NCBI GenBank assembly: GCA_015075445.1
Contig: JABTUJ010000021.1
Span: forward strand, 62,001-126,000
DNA length: 64,000 bases
Direction: 5' to 3'
From: Verrucomicrobiales bacterium
GTDB lineage: Bacteria; Verrucomicrobiota; Verrucomicrobiia; Limisphaerales; J093
In this document: positions 8,657-18,311 of the stretch, in pieces
Numbering within the stretch: position 1 is the first letter of the stretch
Layout of the letters: each line of letters opens with the position of its first letter
Position numbers and translations under genes: made by a program
Notes under the pieces: model-generated
Seen by the model: the letters and a program-made list of their open reading frames with translations, nothing else
Told to the model about the DNA's origin: nothing
Database searches by the model: none

Positions 8657-9256
8657 ATGTACATGGATCACGAATCCCCCACGGCCCCCACCGAACCGAT
8701 CCGGATCTGCATCCGGGTGTTTCGTGGCCAGCGGGTCATGCTGGATTCGGACCTCGCGCCCATCTACGGCGTCGCGCTCAAGAGGTTGAACGAACAGGTG
8801 AAGCGGAATCTCAGCCGCTTTCCAGAGGACTTCGCCTTTCAGCTTGACCGCGCGGAGTTTGCCAACTTGAAGTCGCAGTTTGCGACTTCAAGCACCCACG
8901 GGGGAAAGCGGAAGCTGCCCTGGGCGTTTACCGAGCACGGGGCGATCATGCTCGCGAGCGTTCTGAACAGCCCGGTGGCCATCGAGGCCAGTGTGCGCGT
9001 CGTGCGAGCGTTCTTAAGCATGCGCGAGCAACTCGCGGCCAGCCACGAACTCGCCCGCAAACTCATCGAGGTTGAATCCCATCTGGCAGAACATGACGAG
9101 GCGCTGAAGACGTTGTTTGCCGCCATTCGGCGGCTGATCGAACCCGTCACTCCGCCCCCGGCCGAAGCGCGTCCCCGCCGAGAGATCGGCTTCCACGTAA
9201 GGGACCAACGTGCGAGTTCCGGCCACCTGCGCCTCCGCCGCCGACTCCGTACCTGA
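8657..9256 (+). CDS. ORF6N-domain protein inserted in the atp operon
   Basis: A 199-residue protein with the ORF6N (KilA-N-related) DNA-binding domain: VMLDSDLAPIYGV, LNEQVKRN, RFPEDFAFQL, NLKSQFATSS and AFTEHGAIMLASVLNS follow the family pattern closely. A coiled-coil-like helix (residues ~120-150) comes next, then IGF near the end. Such proteins occur in phages and scattered through bacterial genomes as likely regulators; the target is unknown. It lies 35 bases after atpA and stops 3 bases before the atpG start, so it must be co-transcribed with them. The gene is intact. Lateral arrival is inference. Confidence 0.85.
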   Translation: MYMDHESPTAPTEPIRICIRVFRGQRVMLDSDLAPIYGVALKRLNEQVKRNLSRFPEDFAFQLDRAEFANLKSQFATSSTHGGKRKLPWAFTEHGAIMLASVLNSPVAIEASVRVVRAFLSMREQLAASHELARKLIEVESHLAEHDEALKTLFAAIRRLIEPVTPPPAEARPRREIGFHVRDQRASSGHLRLRRRLRT

Positions 9257-9259
9257 ACC

Positions 9260-10132
9260 ATGGCCAGCATCCGCGACATCCGCCGCCGCATCCGCTCCGT
9301 CAAAGGCACGGCCCAGATCACCAAGGCCATGCAGATGGTCGCGTCCTCCAAGATGCGGAAGGCGCAGCAGGCGGCCGTGAACGGGCGGCCCTTCGCTGAA
9401 CTGGCCGGCGAGGTCATGGCCCACGCCACCGGGGATGCCGGCGATTTCAGTCACCCCTTGATCGAGCCCCGCGAAGTCCGGCGACGCGGGGTGATCCTCG
9501 TCAGCACCGACAAAGGCCTTTGCGGCGCGCTCAACTCGAACCTTTTCCGCGAGGTGGCCCGGTATGACGCGGCCACGACGTCCTTCATCGCCGTCGGCAA
9601 GAAGGCCGGCCAGTTCCTCGCCCGCACCCGACGGAAGCTCGTGGCCGAGTTTGGCTATCACGACACGCCGACCTACGGCGAGTGCCAGGCCATTTCCCGC
9701 TGTGCCAAGGAGCTGTTCCTGAATGGTGAGGTGGACCAGATCGAGGTCGTCTATTCCCGCTTTGTCAACACGCTGTCCCAGAAGCCGGACACCCGGCTCG
9801 TGCTCCCGATGGGGGACGTGACCACCGCTCAGGCGAAGGTGGCCGGGCGGGCCGCTGCCACCGGCGCCACCGCCACTGACTACCTCTTCGAGCCCAGCGC
9901 GCCCGAGGTGATGGAAGTCCTGCTGGCCTACCTGCTGGACTTTCAGATCGCCCAGCTCCTGCTCGAATCCAAAGCCAGCGAACACAGCGCCCGCATGGTG
10001 GCCATGAAAAACGCCACCGAGAACGCCGAGCAGCTCATCAAGGATCTCACCCTCGAATCCAACAAAATGCGCCAGGCCAGCATCACCAAGGAACTCCTCG
10101 AAATCGCCACCGCCCAGATGGCGATCAGTTGA
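9260..10132 (+). CDS. atpG: ATP synthase F1 subunit gamma
   Basis: Central rotor shaft of F1, 290 residues, intact. The N-terminal coiled-coil signature is clear (SIRDIRRRIRSVKGTAQITKA, then MVASSKMRKAQ), as is the C-terminal partner helix with KNATENAEQLIKDLTLESNK. The middle keeps the Rossmann-like domain with VSTDKGLCGALNSNL. The ATG follows the ORF6N stop by three bases, which suggests translational coupling to that foreign-looking gene. Confidence 0.97.
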   Translation: MASIRDIRRRIRSVKGTAQITKAMQMVASSKMRKAQQAAVNGRPFAELAGEVMAHATGDAGDFSHPLIEPREVRRRGVILVSTDKGLCGALNSNLFREVARYDAATTSFIAVGKKAGQFLARTRRKLVAEFGYHDTPTYGECQAISRCAKELFLNGEVDQIEVVYSRFVNTLSQKPDTRLVLPMGDVTTAQAKVAGRAAATGATATDYLFEPSAPEVMEVLLAYLLDFQIAQLLLESKASEHSARMVAMKNATENAEQLIKDLTLESNKMRQASITKELLEIATAQMAIS

Positions 10133-10179
10133 GCCCGCCCGGCGCCACCTCCTGACGATTGACCGCAGACCGCAACCCC

Positions 10180-11592
10180 ATGAGCAAAGGCAAGATTGTC
10201 CAGATCATCGGCCCCGTGGTGGACGTCGAGTTTCCCGAAGGGCAGCTCCCCGCCATCTACAACGCGCTCGCCGTCGAGTACGAGCTCCCGTTGCAGGGCA
10301 AGACCCGCCTGGTCCTCGAAACCCAGCAGCACCTCGGCGACAACTGGGTGCGCGCCGTCGCCATGTCCACCACGGACGGCCTCAAGCGCGGCTACGACGT
10401 GACCGACACGGGCAAGCCCATCTCGATGCCCGTGGGCGACGGCGTCATGGGCCGCGTCCTCAACGTCACCGGCGATCCCGTGGACGAACGTGGGCCCGTC
10501 CCCGCGGACAAGTACTATCCCATCCATCGGCTGGCGCCCACCCTGACCGATCAGTCCACCACCCCGCAGATCCTTACCACCGGCATCAAGGTCATCGATC
10601 TCATCTGCCCGTTCCTGAAGGGCGGCAAAGTGGGCGCGTTCGGCGGCGCCGGCGTCGGCAAGACGGTCGTGATCATGGAGCTCATCAACAATATCGCCAA
10701 GCTCCATGGCGGCGTCTCGGTCTTCGCCGGCGTGGGCGAGCGCACCCGCGAGGGCAACGACCTCTACACCGAAATGTCCGAGGCCGGTGTCATCAACCAG
10801 AAGGAGCTCGGCCAGTCCAAGATCGCGCTCGTCTACGGCCAGATGAACGAGCCACCCGGCGCCCGCCAGCGCGTCGGACTTTCCGGGCTGGCCATCACCG
10901 AGTATTTCCGCGACGAGAAGAACCAGGACGTGTTGCTTTTCATCGACAACATCTTCCGCTTCTCCCAGGCCGGGTCGGAGGTCTCCGCCCTCCTCGGCCG
11001 CACCCCTTCCGCCGTGGGCTACCAACCCACACTGGCCGCCGAGATGGGCGACCTGCAGGAACGCATCACCTCGACCAAGAAGGGCTCGATCACGTCGTTC
11101 CAGGCCGTCTATGTCCCGGCCGACGACCTCACCGACCCGGCGCCGGCCACCACCTTCGCCCACCTTGACGCCACCATTGTGCTCGAACGTTCCATCGCCG
11201 AGCTGGGCATTTACCCCGCCGTGGACCCGCTCGCCTCCACCAGCCGGGCCCTTGCCCCCGACATCGTTGGCAAGGAACACTACGAGGTCGCTCGTGGCGT
11301 CCAGCGCGTTCTCCAACGCTACAAGGACCTGCGCGACATCATCGCCATCCTCGGCATGGACGAGCTCTCGCCGGAGGACAAGCTCACCGTCTATCGCGCG
11401 CGCAAGATCCAGCGCTTTCTCAGCCAGCCCTTCTCGGTGGCCGAGGTCTTCACCGGCCGGCCGGGGAAACAGGTGCCCGTGGCCGAGACCGTGCGGGGCT
11501 TCAAGGAGATCCTCGAAGGCAAGCATGACGAAGTGGCGGAAGCCAACTTCTACATGAAAGGACCGATCGCGGAGATCCAGGAGGAGCAGTAG
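10180..11592 (+). CDS. atpD: ATP synthase F1 subunit beta
   Basis: Catalytic subunit, 470 residues, intact. P-loop GGAGVGKT at about 155-162, the GERTREGND segment with the catalytic Glu near 187, and the lever MDELSPEDK (the DELSEED loop with P in place of the central E) are all present. The start MSKGKIVQIIGP at 10180 gives the normal N-terminal beta-barrel; an upstream in-frame codon at 10159 would add only seven residues. Normal length. Confidence 0.98.
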   Translation: MSKGKIVQIIGPVVDVEFPEGQLPAIYNALAVEYELPLQGKTRLVLETQQHLGDNWVRAVAMSTTDGLKRGYDVTDTGKPISMPVGDGVMGRVLNVTGDPVDERGPVPADKYYPIHRLAPTLTDQSTTPQILTTGIKVIDLICPFLKGGKVGAFGGAGVGKTVVIMELINNIAKLHGGVSVFAGVGERTREGNDLYTEMSEAGVINQKELGQSKIALVYGQMNEPPGARQRVGLSGLAITEYFRDEKNQDVLLFIDNIFRFSQAGSEVSALLGRTPSAVGYQPTLAAEMGDLQERITSTKKGSITSFQAVYVPADDLTDPAPATTFAHLDATIVLERSIAELGIYPAVDPLASTSRALAPDIVGKEHYEVARGVQRVLQRYKDLRDIIAILGMDELSPEDKLTVYRARKIQRFLSQPFSVAEVFTGRPGKQVPVAETVRGFKEILEGKHDEVAEANFYMKGPIAEIQEEQ

Positions 11593-11621
11593 GATCCGCC
11601 CGCTGACCCCCACCCACTGCC

Positions 11622-12029
11622 ATGGCTGCCACGCTCAAGCTCGAGATCGTCACCCCGACGGGCCGGGTCTATGCCAACGACGTGGACCTGGTCACGCTGC
11701 CCGGCCGCGAGGGGGAAATGGGCATCCTGCCCCAGCACGCCCCGCTCATCACCCTCATGGGCACGGGCGAGGTCGTTGCCCGGCGGGGAACCCAGGAGGA
11801 CCGGATTCTCGTGACCGGCGGCTTTGCCGAAATCACCGGCCAGCGCGTCGCCATCCTCACCGTGTTCGCCACGGACGAGAAGGCCATCGATGAAGCTGGC
11901 GCCGAGGAGGCGCGCCGTCGCGCGGAGGCGCGTTTGCAGGAAAAGCTGACCCCCGAGGAGACCGCGCTGGCGCAAGCCGCCCTCTCCCATTCGCTCAGCC
12001 AGATCCGGATCAAACGGCGCGGACGGTGA
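11622..12029 (+). CDS. atpC: ATP synthase F1 subunit epsilon
   Basis: 135 residues: N-terminal beta-sandwich (LEIVTPTGRVYANDVD, GREGEMGILPQHAPL) and a C-terminal helical hairpin rich in Ala and Glu, which regulates hydrolysis in this family. Last gene of the atp set. Its stop overlaps the start of the next gene (HAD-Nudix) by 4 bases, so that gene is translated from the same message. Confidence 0.96.
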   Translation: MAATLKLEIVTPTGRVYANDVDLVTLPGREGEMGILPQHAPLITLMGTGEVVARRGTQEDRILVTGGFAEITGQRVAILTVFATDEKAIDEAGAEEARRRAEARLQEKLTPEETALAQAALSHSLSQIRIKRRGR

Positions 12030-13111
12030 TCCGCAACATCATCTTCGACTGGTCGGGGACGCTGGTGGACGATTTGCCGGCGGTGCTCCAGGCCACGAAC
12101 CACGTTTTCCGCCTGGCCGGCATCCCGCCGCTCACCCGCGACCAGTTCCGCGCGGAGTTCTGCCTGCCTTTCCTGCGCTTCTACGAGCGCTACGTCCCGC
12201 ACGTCCCGCTGCCCGAACTCGAGTCCTGGTTCCACGCCGAGTTCCGTCGCGTCCAGGACCAGGTGACCCCATTGCCCCACGCCCGGGAGTTCCTTGAGTT
12301 CTGCCGCAACCACGGGCTGCAAACGTTCGTCCTGAGCAGCGCCCACCGCGATCACTACGCCGTGCAGGCGAAAGAGACGGGGTTTGGCACCTTCATTGAT
12401 CACCCGTACGTCCAGGTCCACGACAAGTCCGCCCGCATCCACGCCCTGCTCGCCGAGCACCACCTCGACCCGCGCGCCACGCTCTTCATCGGCGATATGG
12501 CGCACGACATCGAGACCGCCCACCAGGGAGGCGTCTGGGCCTGCGCCGTCCTCACCGGCTACAACGACCTCCGCCAGCTTCAGGCCTGCGGCCCCGATCT
12601 CATCGTCGAGCACCTGGGCGAGCTCCGCGAGCGGCTCGAACGGTCCGGCTTCAGCCTCAGCCGCGCCACCACCCCGCCGGCCGCGCCGGAAGAAGCCCGG
12701 GTCGTGGCCACCGTCGGCGCCCTCATCGCCAACGACATCGGTGAAGTTCTGCTCGTCCGCACCCGCAAGTGGTCCGACCGCTGGGGCATTCCCGGCGGCA
12801 AGATCCGCTTCGGGGAACCCGCCGAAGCCGCCCTGCGCCGCGAACTCACCGAGGAGACCGGCCTGGAAGTGACCGACATCCGGTTCGTGCTCGTCCAGGA
12901 CTGCATTCAGTCCCCCGAGTTCTATCGCGACGCCCATTTTCTCCTGCTCAACTACACCTGCCGCTGCCAGGGACTGCCCCGGGTGCGGCTCAACGCGGAA
13001 GCCCAGGCGTTCCAGTGGGTGCGCCCGGCGGCGGCCCTCGATCTCGATCTCAACCAGCCCACGCGCCGTCTGTTGGAGGTCGTGCTCGCCCACGCCGCGG
13101 AAGGGGACTAG
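12026..13111 (+). CDS. HAD-Nudix fusion protein
   Basis: 361 residues with two enzyme domains. The N-terminal part (1-215) is a HAD hydrolase: motif I is FDWSGTLVDD with nucleophile D8, then VLSSAH, a Lys near 134 and FIGDMAHDIE. The +2 position of motif I is Ser where phosphatases have Asp. The C-terminal part (225-361) is Nudix, with a perfect Nudix box from GKIRFGE to RELTEETGL at ~258-280. It overlaps atpC by 4 bases and stops 4 bases before folB. Removing phosphate from dihydroneopterin triphosphate takes a Nudix enzyme and a phosphatase before FolB acts, so a role there is an attractive inference. Substrate is not proven. Confidence 0.9.
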   Translation: MIRNIIFDWSGTLVDDLPAVLQATNHVFRLAGIPPLTRDQFRAEFCLPFLRFYERYVPHVPLPELESWFHAEFRRVQDQVTPLPHAREFLEFCRNHGLQTFVLSSAHRDHYAVQAKETGFGTFIDHPYVQVHDKSARIHALLAEHHLDPRATLFIGDMAHDIETAHQGGVWACAVLTGYNDLRQLQACGPDLIVEHLGELRERLERSGFSLSRATTPPAAPEEARVVATVGALIANDIGEVLLVRTRKWSDRWGIPGGKIRFGEPAEAALRRELTEETGLEVTDIRFVLVQDCIQSPEFYRDAHFLLLNYTCRCQGLPRVRLNAEAQAFQWVRPAAALDLDLNQPTRRLLEVVLAHAAEGD

Positions 13112-13115
13112 TAAC

Positions 13116-13484
13116 ATGGACCTGATCACGATTGCCGATCTCGAGGTGCACTACCACGTGGGAGTGCCGGACGAGGAACGCGCCGCGCCGCAGCGGTTGC
13201 TGCTGACCATCGAGCTGTTCCACGACTTCACCGTGGCGGCCCATCACGACGATCTCCGCACCACCATTGACTATCATGCCGTGAGCCAGTGGCTGCTGCG
13301 GTTCGGCGAGGGCCGGAGTTGGCGGCTGATCGAGTCGCTCGCGGTCGAGTTGGCGGAGGGGTTGCTCCGCGAGTTTCATCCCCGCACCGTCGCGGTCGAG
13401 GTGAAGAAGTTCATCCTGCCGCAAGTCCGATACGTTTCCGTGAGCGTCCGGCGCAACGCTCCCGGGCGGTTCGCTGTGCGTTGA
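13116..13484 (+). CDS. folB: Dihydroneopterin aldolase
   Basis: 122 residues, normal length. FolB cleaves 7,8-dihydroneopterin to 6-hydroxymethyl-dihydropterin and glycolaldehyde in folate synthesis. Visible family features: YHVGVPDEER near the start, TTIDYHAVSQWL with the conserved Asp-Tyr, LIESLAVELAEGLL and the C-terminal strand VEVKKFILP with the Lys. The ATG follows the HAD-Nudix stop by four bases, so both are probably made together. It ends the long co-directional run that starts at atpB. Confidence 0.93.
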   Translation: MDLITIADLEVHYHVGVPDEERAAPQRLLLTIELFHDFTVAAHHDDLRTTIDYHAVSQWLLRFGEGRSWRLIESLAVELAEGLLREFHPRTVAVEVKKFILPQVRYVSVSVRRNAPGRFAVR

Positions 13485-13557
13485 GCCGCCCCCTGCCGCA
13501 CGCGCTTTCCCGCGGACGGCCGCACGGCACTCCACCTGCCCGTGCTCAACGCGAGGG

Positions 13558-13657
13558 GGAGGAACCCACGTCGCGCCTCCCCCTCCCGTAGGAGCCGACG
13601 CGAGGAGGATGAACCCCCGTCGTGCCTCCCCCTCCCGTAGGAGCCGACGTCAGGAGG
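13558..13657. repeat. Two ~50-bp direct repeats with a hairpin core
   Basis: Two copies in tandem share CCTCCCCCTCCCGTAGGAG followed by CCGACG and then AGGAGG. Each copy can form a stem, CGTCG...CCTCC against GGAGCCGACG. They fill the gap after folB; the remaining bases from 13485 to 13843 show nothing else I can support. Confidence 0.75.
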
Positions 13658-13843
13658 CTCTGCCTGTTCCAGCCGATCCAGCAGGTCCGCAGGCCTCACG
13701 CCGCGGCGGCCAGCACCAGGTGCTCGCCCGCGAGATCGATGTCCGCCCATGGGTGGTTCACTCCCGCCACCGAGGCCGCGAGCCGATGGGTCAGGAAGGT
13801 CCGCTCGATGCCGACGACCACATGCTGGTCCCCGAAGAAACAA

Positions 13844-13872
13844 AGCCCCCGAGCGGCCAACGCCCGGGGGCT
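13844..13872 (-). terminator. Rho-independent terminator for the PKD gene
   Basis: On the minus strand, AGCCCCCGGGCG and CGCTCGGGGGCT form a 12-bp stem with one mismatch around a 5-base loop, followed by TTTGTTTC. It lies 36 bases after the PKD protein stop at 13908 in the right direction. Confidence 0.75.
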
Positions 13873-13907
13873 CGGTTCAGCCTGGCCTGACCACGGTGGC
13901 GGCCAGG

Positions 13908-16702
13908 CTACGGACAAACCAGCTTGGGGTCCGTCGTTTGTCCAAACGGGTCCTCGGCCCAGACGAGCCCCTGTCCCTTGACAGTGATGATCGCCGCCAC
14001 GCAAGAGGTGGTTCCCGGCCGGACACTGGCCACGGTGGCCTTGCTGATCCGAATCACATCGCCGGACTTGAAGGGGCCGGCGACGAACGTCGGTGTGGCG
14101 GAGTCGCCCACCCAGATCTTGAGCTGCATGCGCCCGTAGCAGTCGCTCGAGGCGGTCAACTCGCGGTAATAGCGTGCCAGGTTCGAGCACTTCGTGGTGG
14201 GCGCACAGCCCACGCGCGGAGGATCGCATATCGGGGTCACCTCGACCTCGTTGGACTGGCACAGTTCATCGCCGTTCAGCGCTGCCGGCCGCACCACGTA
14301 GTAGTAGGTGGTGCCGGAAACGCCGGAGTTGTCGTCGTAAGCTGTGCCCGCAACGGCGGCGAGCCAGAGGTAGGGACCACCCGCGATGGTGCTGCGATAG
14401 AGGTTGTAGGAGGCCGCGCCTGGATAGGCCGACCAGGTCAGCTTCACGACCTTGCCCGCCGTGGTGGCAGCCAGATCCACGCACCCGCAGGCCGGATCGT
14501 CCTCGGCCAGCACCGTCACCTGGGCCGAGGCCGTGTCCGAGAGATCTCCCATGCCGCTGCTGGGGAACGACGTCGCTGTGGTGTCGGTGACCCGCAATTG
14601 CACGAGATGGCTTCCCGGACCCAACGCCGCGAACCAAGCCGTCACATCCGGGGTCGGACCCACCGCGTCATCGAACTGCCCGTCGCCGTCGAGATCCCAC
14701 TCGTAAGACTGGATCGTATCGCCCGGCAATGGCTTCACTGGCCATCGTCAGGGTTGCGCGACCAGCGGCCGTCAAGGAACCACGGCTGGGCCTGCGGCCG
14801 AAGCGTAAGGCCGTTGGCATCGGCCGTGGGCGCCACCGGCGGTTCCGTGATGCGCACGACCACAATGGTCTCGGCGGACTGCTCCGGCGTGCCGTTGTCG
14901 GTGACCCGGAGTTTCACCGGGTAGTTGCCAATGGCACTGAACGTCACCGTGACGAACGGACCGCTGGCATCGAAGGTGCCGTCGTTGTCCACGTCCCAGT
15001 CCCACGAGTCGATGATCAGTCCGGGGGACTGCTGGTAGGAGTCGGAGCCGTCGAGCGTGATCAACTCGCCCACCACGCCCGGATTGGAGATGGCCTTGGC
15101 CACCGCCACCACACGGGGATCCACGATCGTGCGGTTCAGCATCTGAATCGCCCAGGCGGTTTCGAACGGGTACTGGTCGCCTCGGTAATTGTGGCCCGAC
15201 CAATAGCCCCATTGGGCTCCGAACGACTGGTCGTTTACCAGCGTGCGGGCCACCCCGTCCGTGGGCGCGCCTTGGCTGACCTCCGCAGCGTACCAGTCCA
15301 GCGGCGGAACCCCGGCGGTCTGGGACCGCAGCCACTTGATGGGCGTCGGATCCGGTGTCAGCGGATCCTCATCCCCGTCGTAGGGATAGAGCACCATCGA
15401 CTTCACGAACGAGAGCAGGGCATAGTAGTAGTCCCGGATGGCTGAAGTCGCTCCTCCCGTGTTGCCAAAGTTGTTGCGGATGAAGGTCTCCGCCGCATCC
15501 CAAGAGGGCCAGCCCGTGGCCCCGCGACCCAGTCCGTCCATGATCATCTGGACCATTCCCGAGGCGGTTGTCGCATACGGCCCCCACGGGAACCAATAGC
15601 CTGGGTAGTATCCCAACGCGCCGTGGTAGAAGTTGCCTGGGCTGTTGTACTGGCTTGCCGCCAACCACGGCACATTCCAGTTTTTCACCCACTGCGGGAC
15701 GGTCAGTCCCCAGTTGCGCTCGGCGGGAATCATGCCAATGGCGGCCCATTGGCAGGCCGAGTTGTCGGGATACTGGTTGGCCTCGTAACGCCAGCCTCCG
15801 CCCGGGTCGCCATCGTATTGGGCCCAGGCATACGCATCCACCATGTCCTGGATGATGTCCGCATACGTGCGGCCCAGGATTCCGGGATTGGCGCCGGACG
15901 GCGCGGGGCCGGTCACCGCGATGGCCGTCGGTGTGCCGCTCGCGATGATGGCATCCATCAGCATGCCGCCCTGGTAGAACTTGTAGTCGCTGGTGATGAG
16001 GACGCCGCCGTTCCTGCTGTCCGGGTTCCACCGCTGGATACATGGATTCGACCAGGCCGATCGGCGTGGGCATAGCGACTCGAAGACCGCCGCAGCCGCG
16101 CTGCACAGTTCCGTAGGTTCGTTTGCGCTCCCCGTCTCGAGGTGGCCGTTGACCTCGAAGGCGTTGACGTTGGCGGCCCAGACGCTCGGCCACGTCGAGT
16201 TCGCGTAACCACTGCATTTGCCCTGGCCCACCGTTGACCTCGACCGCGCCGCTCGTGAAACGGCGCTGTGCCTTGTGGAGGTACCAGAGGCCTTCGTCGA
16301 TGGCCACGTTCACCTCAAACGGCAGCTCTTTCGGCTCGAGCTTGACGTAGTACGGCTTGCTGGCGCTCTCGCCGGTGTTCGTGTCGCGAATCGTGAGCCG
16401 CGCGGTGAAGATCGTCCCCACGGCCCCCGCGTAAGTGTGGCGCGCTTCGACGACGTACTTGTCAGACACCGTGCCGACGGCGGGTGCGGACCCGTCCCCG
16501 AAGTCCCAGATCCACTCGAAGTTGGCGCCTTGCTGATCGCAGGTCCCCTTCAGGGTGACTACTTCCATCGCAGGTGCCGCAATGAGGGATTGCCGAAGCA
16601 ACGACGCAATGGTCTTGACCGTGGGCAGGACGGCCAGGGAGGTGGCGGACGTGGCAACCAGCGCCAGCAGAACGCCAACGCCCGCGGCAAGCAGGTTTTC
16701 AT
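13908..16702 (-). CDS. Secreted PKD/FnIII protein with a toroid-like core (frameshifted)
   Basis: One locus of ~930 residues, read across three frame breaks (near 16695, 16195 and 14737). ATG at 16702 has AAAGGAG ahead of it; restoring one base in ACC-CTG turns it into MKT plus signal peptide LLAAGVGVLLALVATSA. Order: signal peptide, a PKD domain with WIWDFGDGSAP, a helical region starting VAIDEGLWYLHKAQ that resembles the repeated helices of alpha/alpha toroids, a PKD domain (DSWDWDVDNDGTFD), a third (SYEWDLDGDGQFDD), an FnIII domain (KLTWSAYPGAASYNLYRS) and ~110 unrecognised residues with several Cys. Probably exported; the substrate is unknown. A PEP-CTERM gene lies just upstream. Confidence 0.75.
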
Positions 16703-16737
16703 GGAAAGACTCCTTTCGGTCCTTGGTCGGGCGAGGT

Positions 16738-17369
16738 TCAGCTCCGTGGGTAGAACCGCCGCGCACCCGCCAGGGCGCACAGGCCCAGACCGGTGACCAG
16801 CGTCGCGAGACCGGGCTCGGGGATCGCGTTGATCATGAACTCGCCCGCCGCAAAGCCGTCCGAGTCCATGGTGGTCTGTCGCACATACACGAACTGCAGC
16901 GGGTCCAGTGGGTCGTCACTGTAGAACCCGATGTAGCTCGCCCCGGCGTCCCCGTTGATCGTCAGCGTCGTGACCGTCACTCCCGAAACGACTTGAAACT
17001 CAAAGTCATCCTTGAGGTTTGGCTGCACATAGAGCTGGAGAACGCTCTGTGCTGACCGGCAGCGCATCAGCAGGTCGGTTGCCGTTAGTTACATCACCAA
17101 AATTTGTGACCTGCGGTCCTACACTGAGCCGGCGAGAAAGGTTCAATCGGGTGGTATGAGATTGCCGGCCACCGCGCTACGTTTACGGGCTGAGCGTGCG
17201 GATCGGAAGTCCCTTCGCGAGGGATCGGCCGAAAGGCTGTCATGAAGTAACCCCCCAGCGTGCCTGGTGGCGCGCCGCTGCCCGGCGAGGTGTCGACCAG
17301 CACAGCGGCCCAACCGCTGGTCGTTAACAAGAGCAGGCCGACGCTGAGGAGGATGGAGGTGGGTCTCAT
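16738..17369 (-). CDS. PEP-CTERM sorted exported protein (frameshifted)
   Basis: The N-terminus (MRPTSILLSVGLLLLTTSGW) is a signal peptide, and the C-terminus carries the sorting tail IPEPGLATLVTGLGLCALAG followed by ARR, the Pro-Glu-Pro, membrane helix and basic end recognised by exosortase. The two halves are in different frames with a break near 17080, so a small slip must be repaired to give one protein of ~210 residues. The middle, with strands such as VTTLTINGDAGASYIGFYS, is unrecognised. It lies 36 bases before the PKD gene in the same direction. No exosortase gene is in the window. Confidence 0.72.
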
Positions 17370-18040
17370 AGGTTTGGCGAGGTTGCCGACAGGACTTCCC
17401 GCGGGTTCCTTGGAGATCCGCGGAGCCGCTCGTCTTCTTCTCCTGCCACCCCTACACTCCCTCCTCCCGGTCCTCGGCCTTTGACCTCAAGGTCAGAAGT
17501 CGCGTACGCCAAGGCGTACAACAAGAAGACCAGCCGTTTCGTCCCTAATTACGTGGGGATACTAATGCCGAGTGGCCGCCCTGTCAATGACTGCGTAAGC
17601 AGCGGTGCGCAGGGTCGGGCAACGGGACGCAAATCGCCGCTGGAAGTCGCCGCACTCCACACGCGTTGCGCCTGCCGTACGGTGTGGAGGTCGCGAAGCG
17701 TTTGGAGCGCGAGCGGTCGAGCGCCGCTTTGGGTGAGGGTTACAAAAGCGCTGCCTGGCAGGCCGTCCATGATGGGACCGATCGGTTCCCTGGCGCTGGA
17801 GCTTCCCTTGAGCTTTGGACTTTGAGCTTGGAGCTTCCCACGGGCCCCGGGCACAGCGCGAAGCGCGCGGACATTCACGAGGGAAGCGCCTGGACGCATC
17901 ACCAGACGGCAACGGCTGACCTTCTGAACTCTATCTAGACGCGCTGGCCGTTACGCCGCTGGCGTCCCGACTGATCCGCCCGCGGCAGGCGCCACGAGCG
18001 CGAAGCGAAACCTGCCCCCGGATATCAAGCGCCTGAACAA
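17370..18040. other. Gene-free stretch with an interspersed repeat
   Basis: No convincing gene in about 670 bases. Positions ~17795-17842 repeat the motif GGAGCTTCCCTTGAGCTTTGGA, the same 27-bp unit found in tandem at 37.97-38.15 kb. The stretch 17640-17790 (GGTCGCGAAGCGTTTGGAGCG and onwards) looks like a dispersed GC-rich element, but I see no second copy here. Confidence 0.5.
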
Positions 18041-18283
18041 CTAACTGGGCCTGATCCGGGCCGGTTCTTCCGGCCGCAGCAGGCGACGTTGGACGCGTCG
18101 CTCGACCGCCTCGAGCAACTCCAGCCAATCCTTGAGCGGAGGATCCGGCAGGGGCTGCCACTCCTCAAAACGGCGGCCGCGTTCGAAAAACAACCAGCGG
18201 CCGCCGGTGTGCCGGGCGTAGACCTCGCGGCGTTCGCCTTCGGCGGTGCGCTGTTTCCAGCCGATTTCGCTCTTGGCGGACAT
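18041..18283 (-). CDS. Small conserved hypothetical protein
   Basis: 80 residues, charged, beginning MSAKSEIGWKQRTAEGERRE and containing VYARHTGGRWLFFERGRRF and a helical end WLELLEAVERRVQRRLLRPEE. No membrane helix or known motif. It follows ispF by 28 bases in the same direction and has a clean frame in a region full of breaks, which supports it being real. It is similar in style to small verrucomicrobial proteins of unknown function. Confidence 0.65.
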   Translation of the reverse strand: MSAKSEIGWKQRTAEGERREVYARHTGGRWLFFERGRRFEEWQPLPDPPLKDWLELLEAVERRVQRRLLRPEEPARIRPS

Positions 18284-18311
18284 GGTCCGGTGGGGGCGGC
18301 GACCGGACGGC

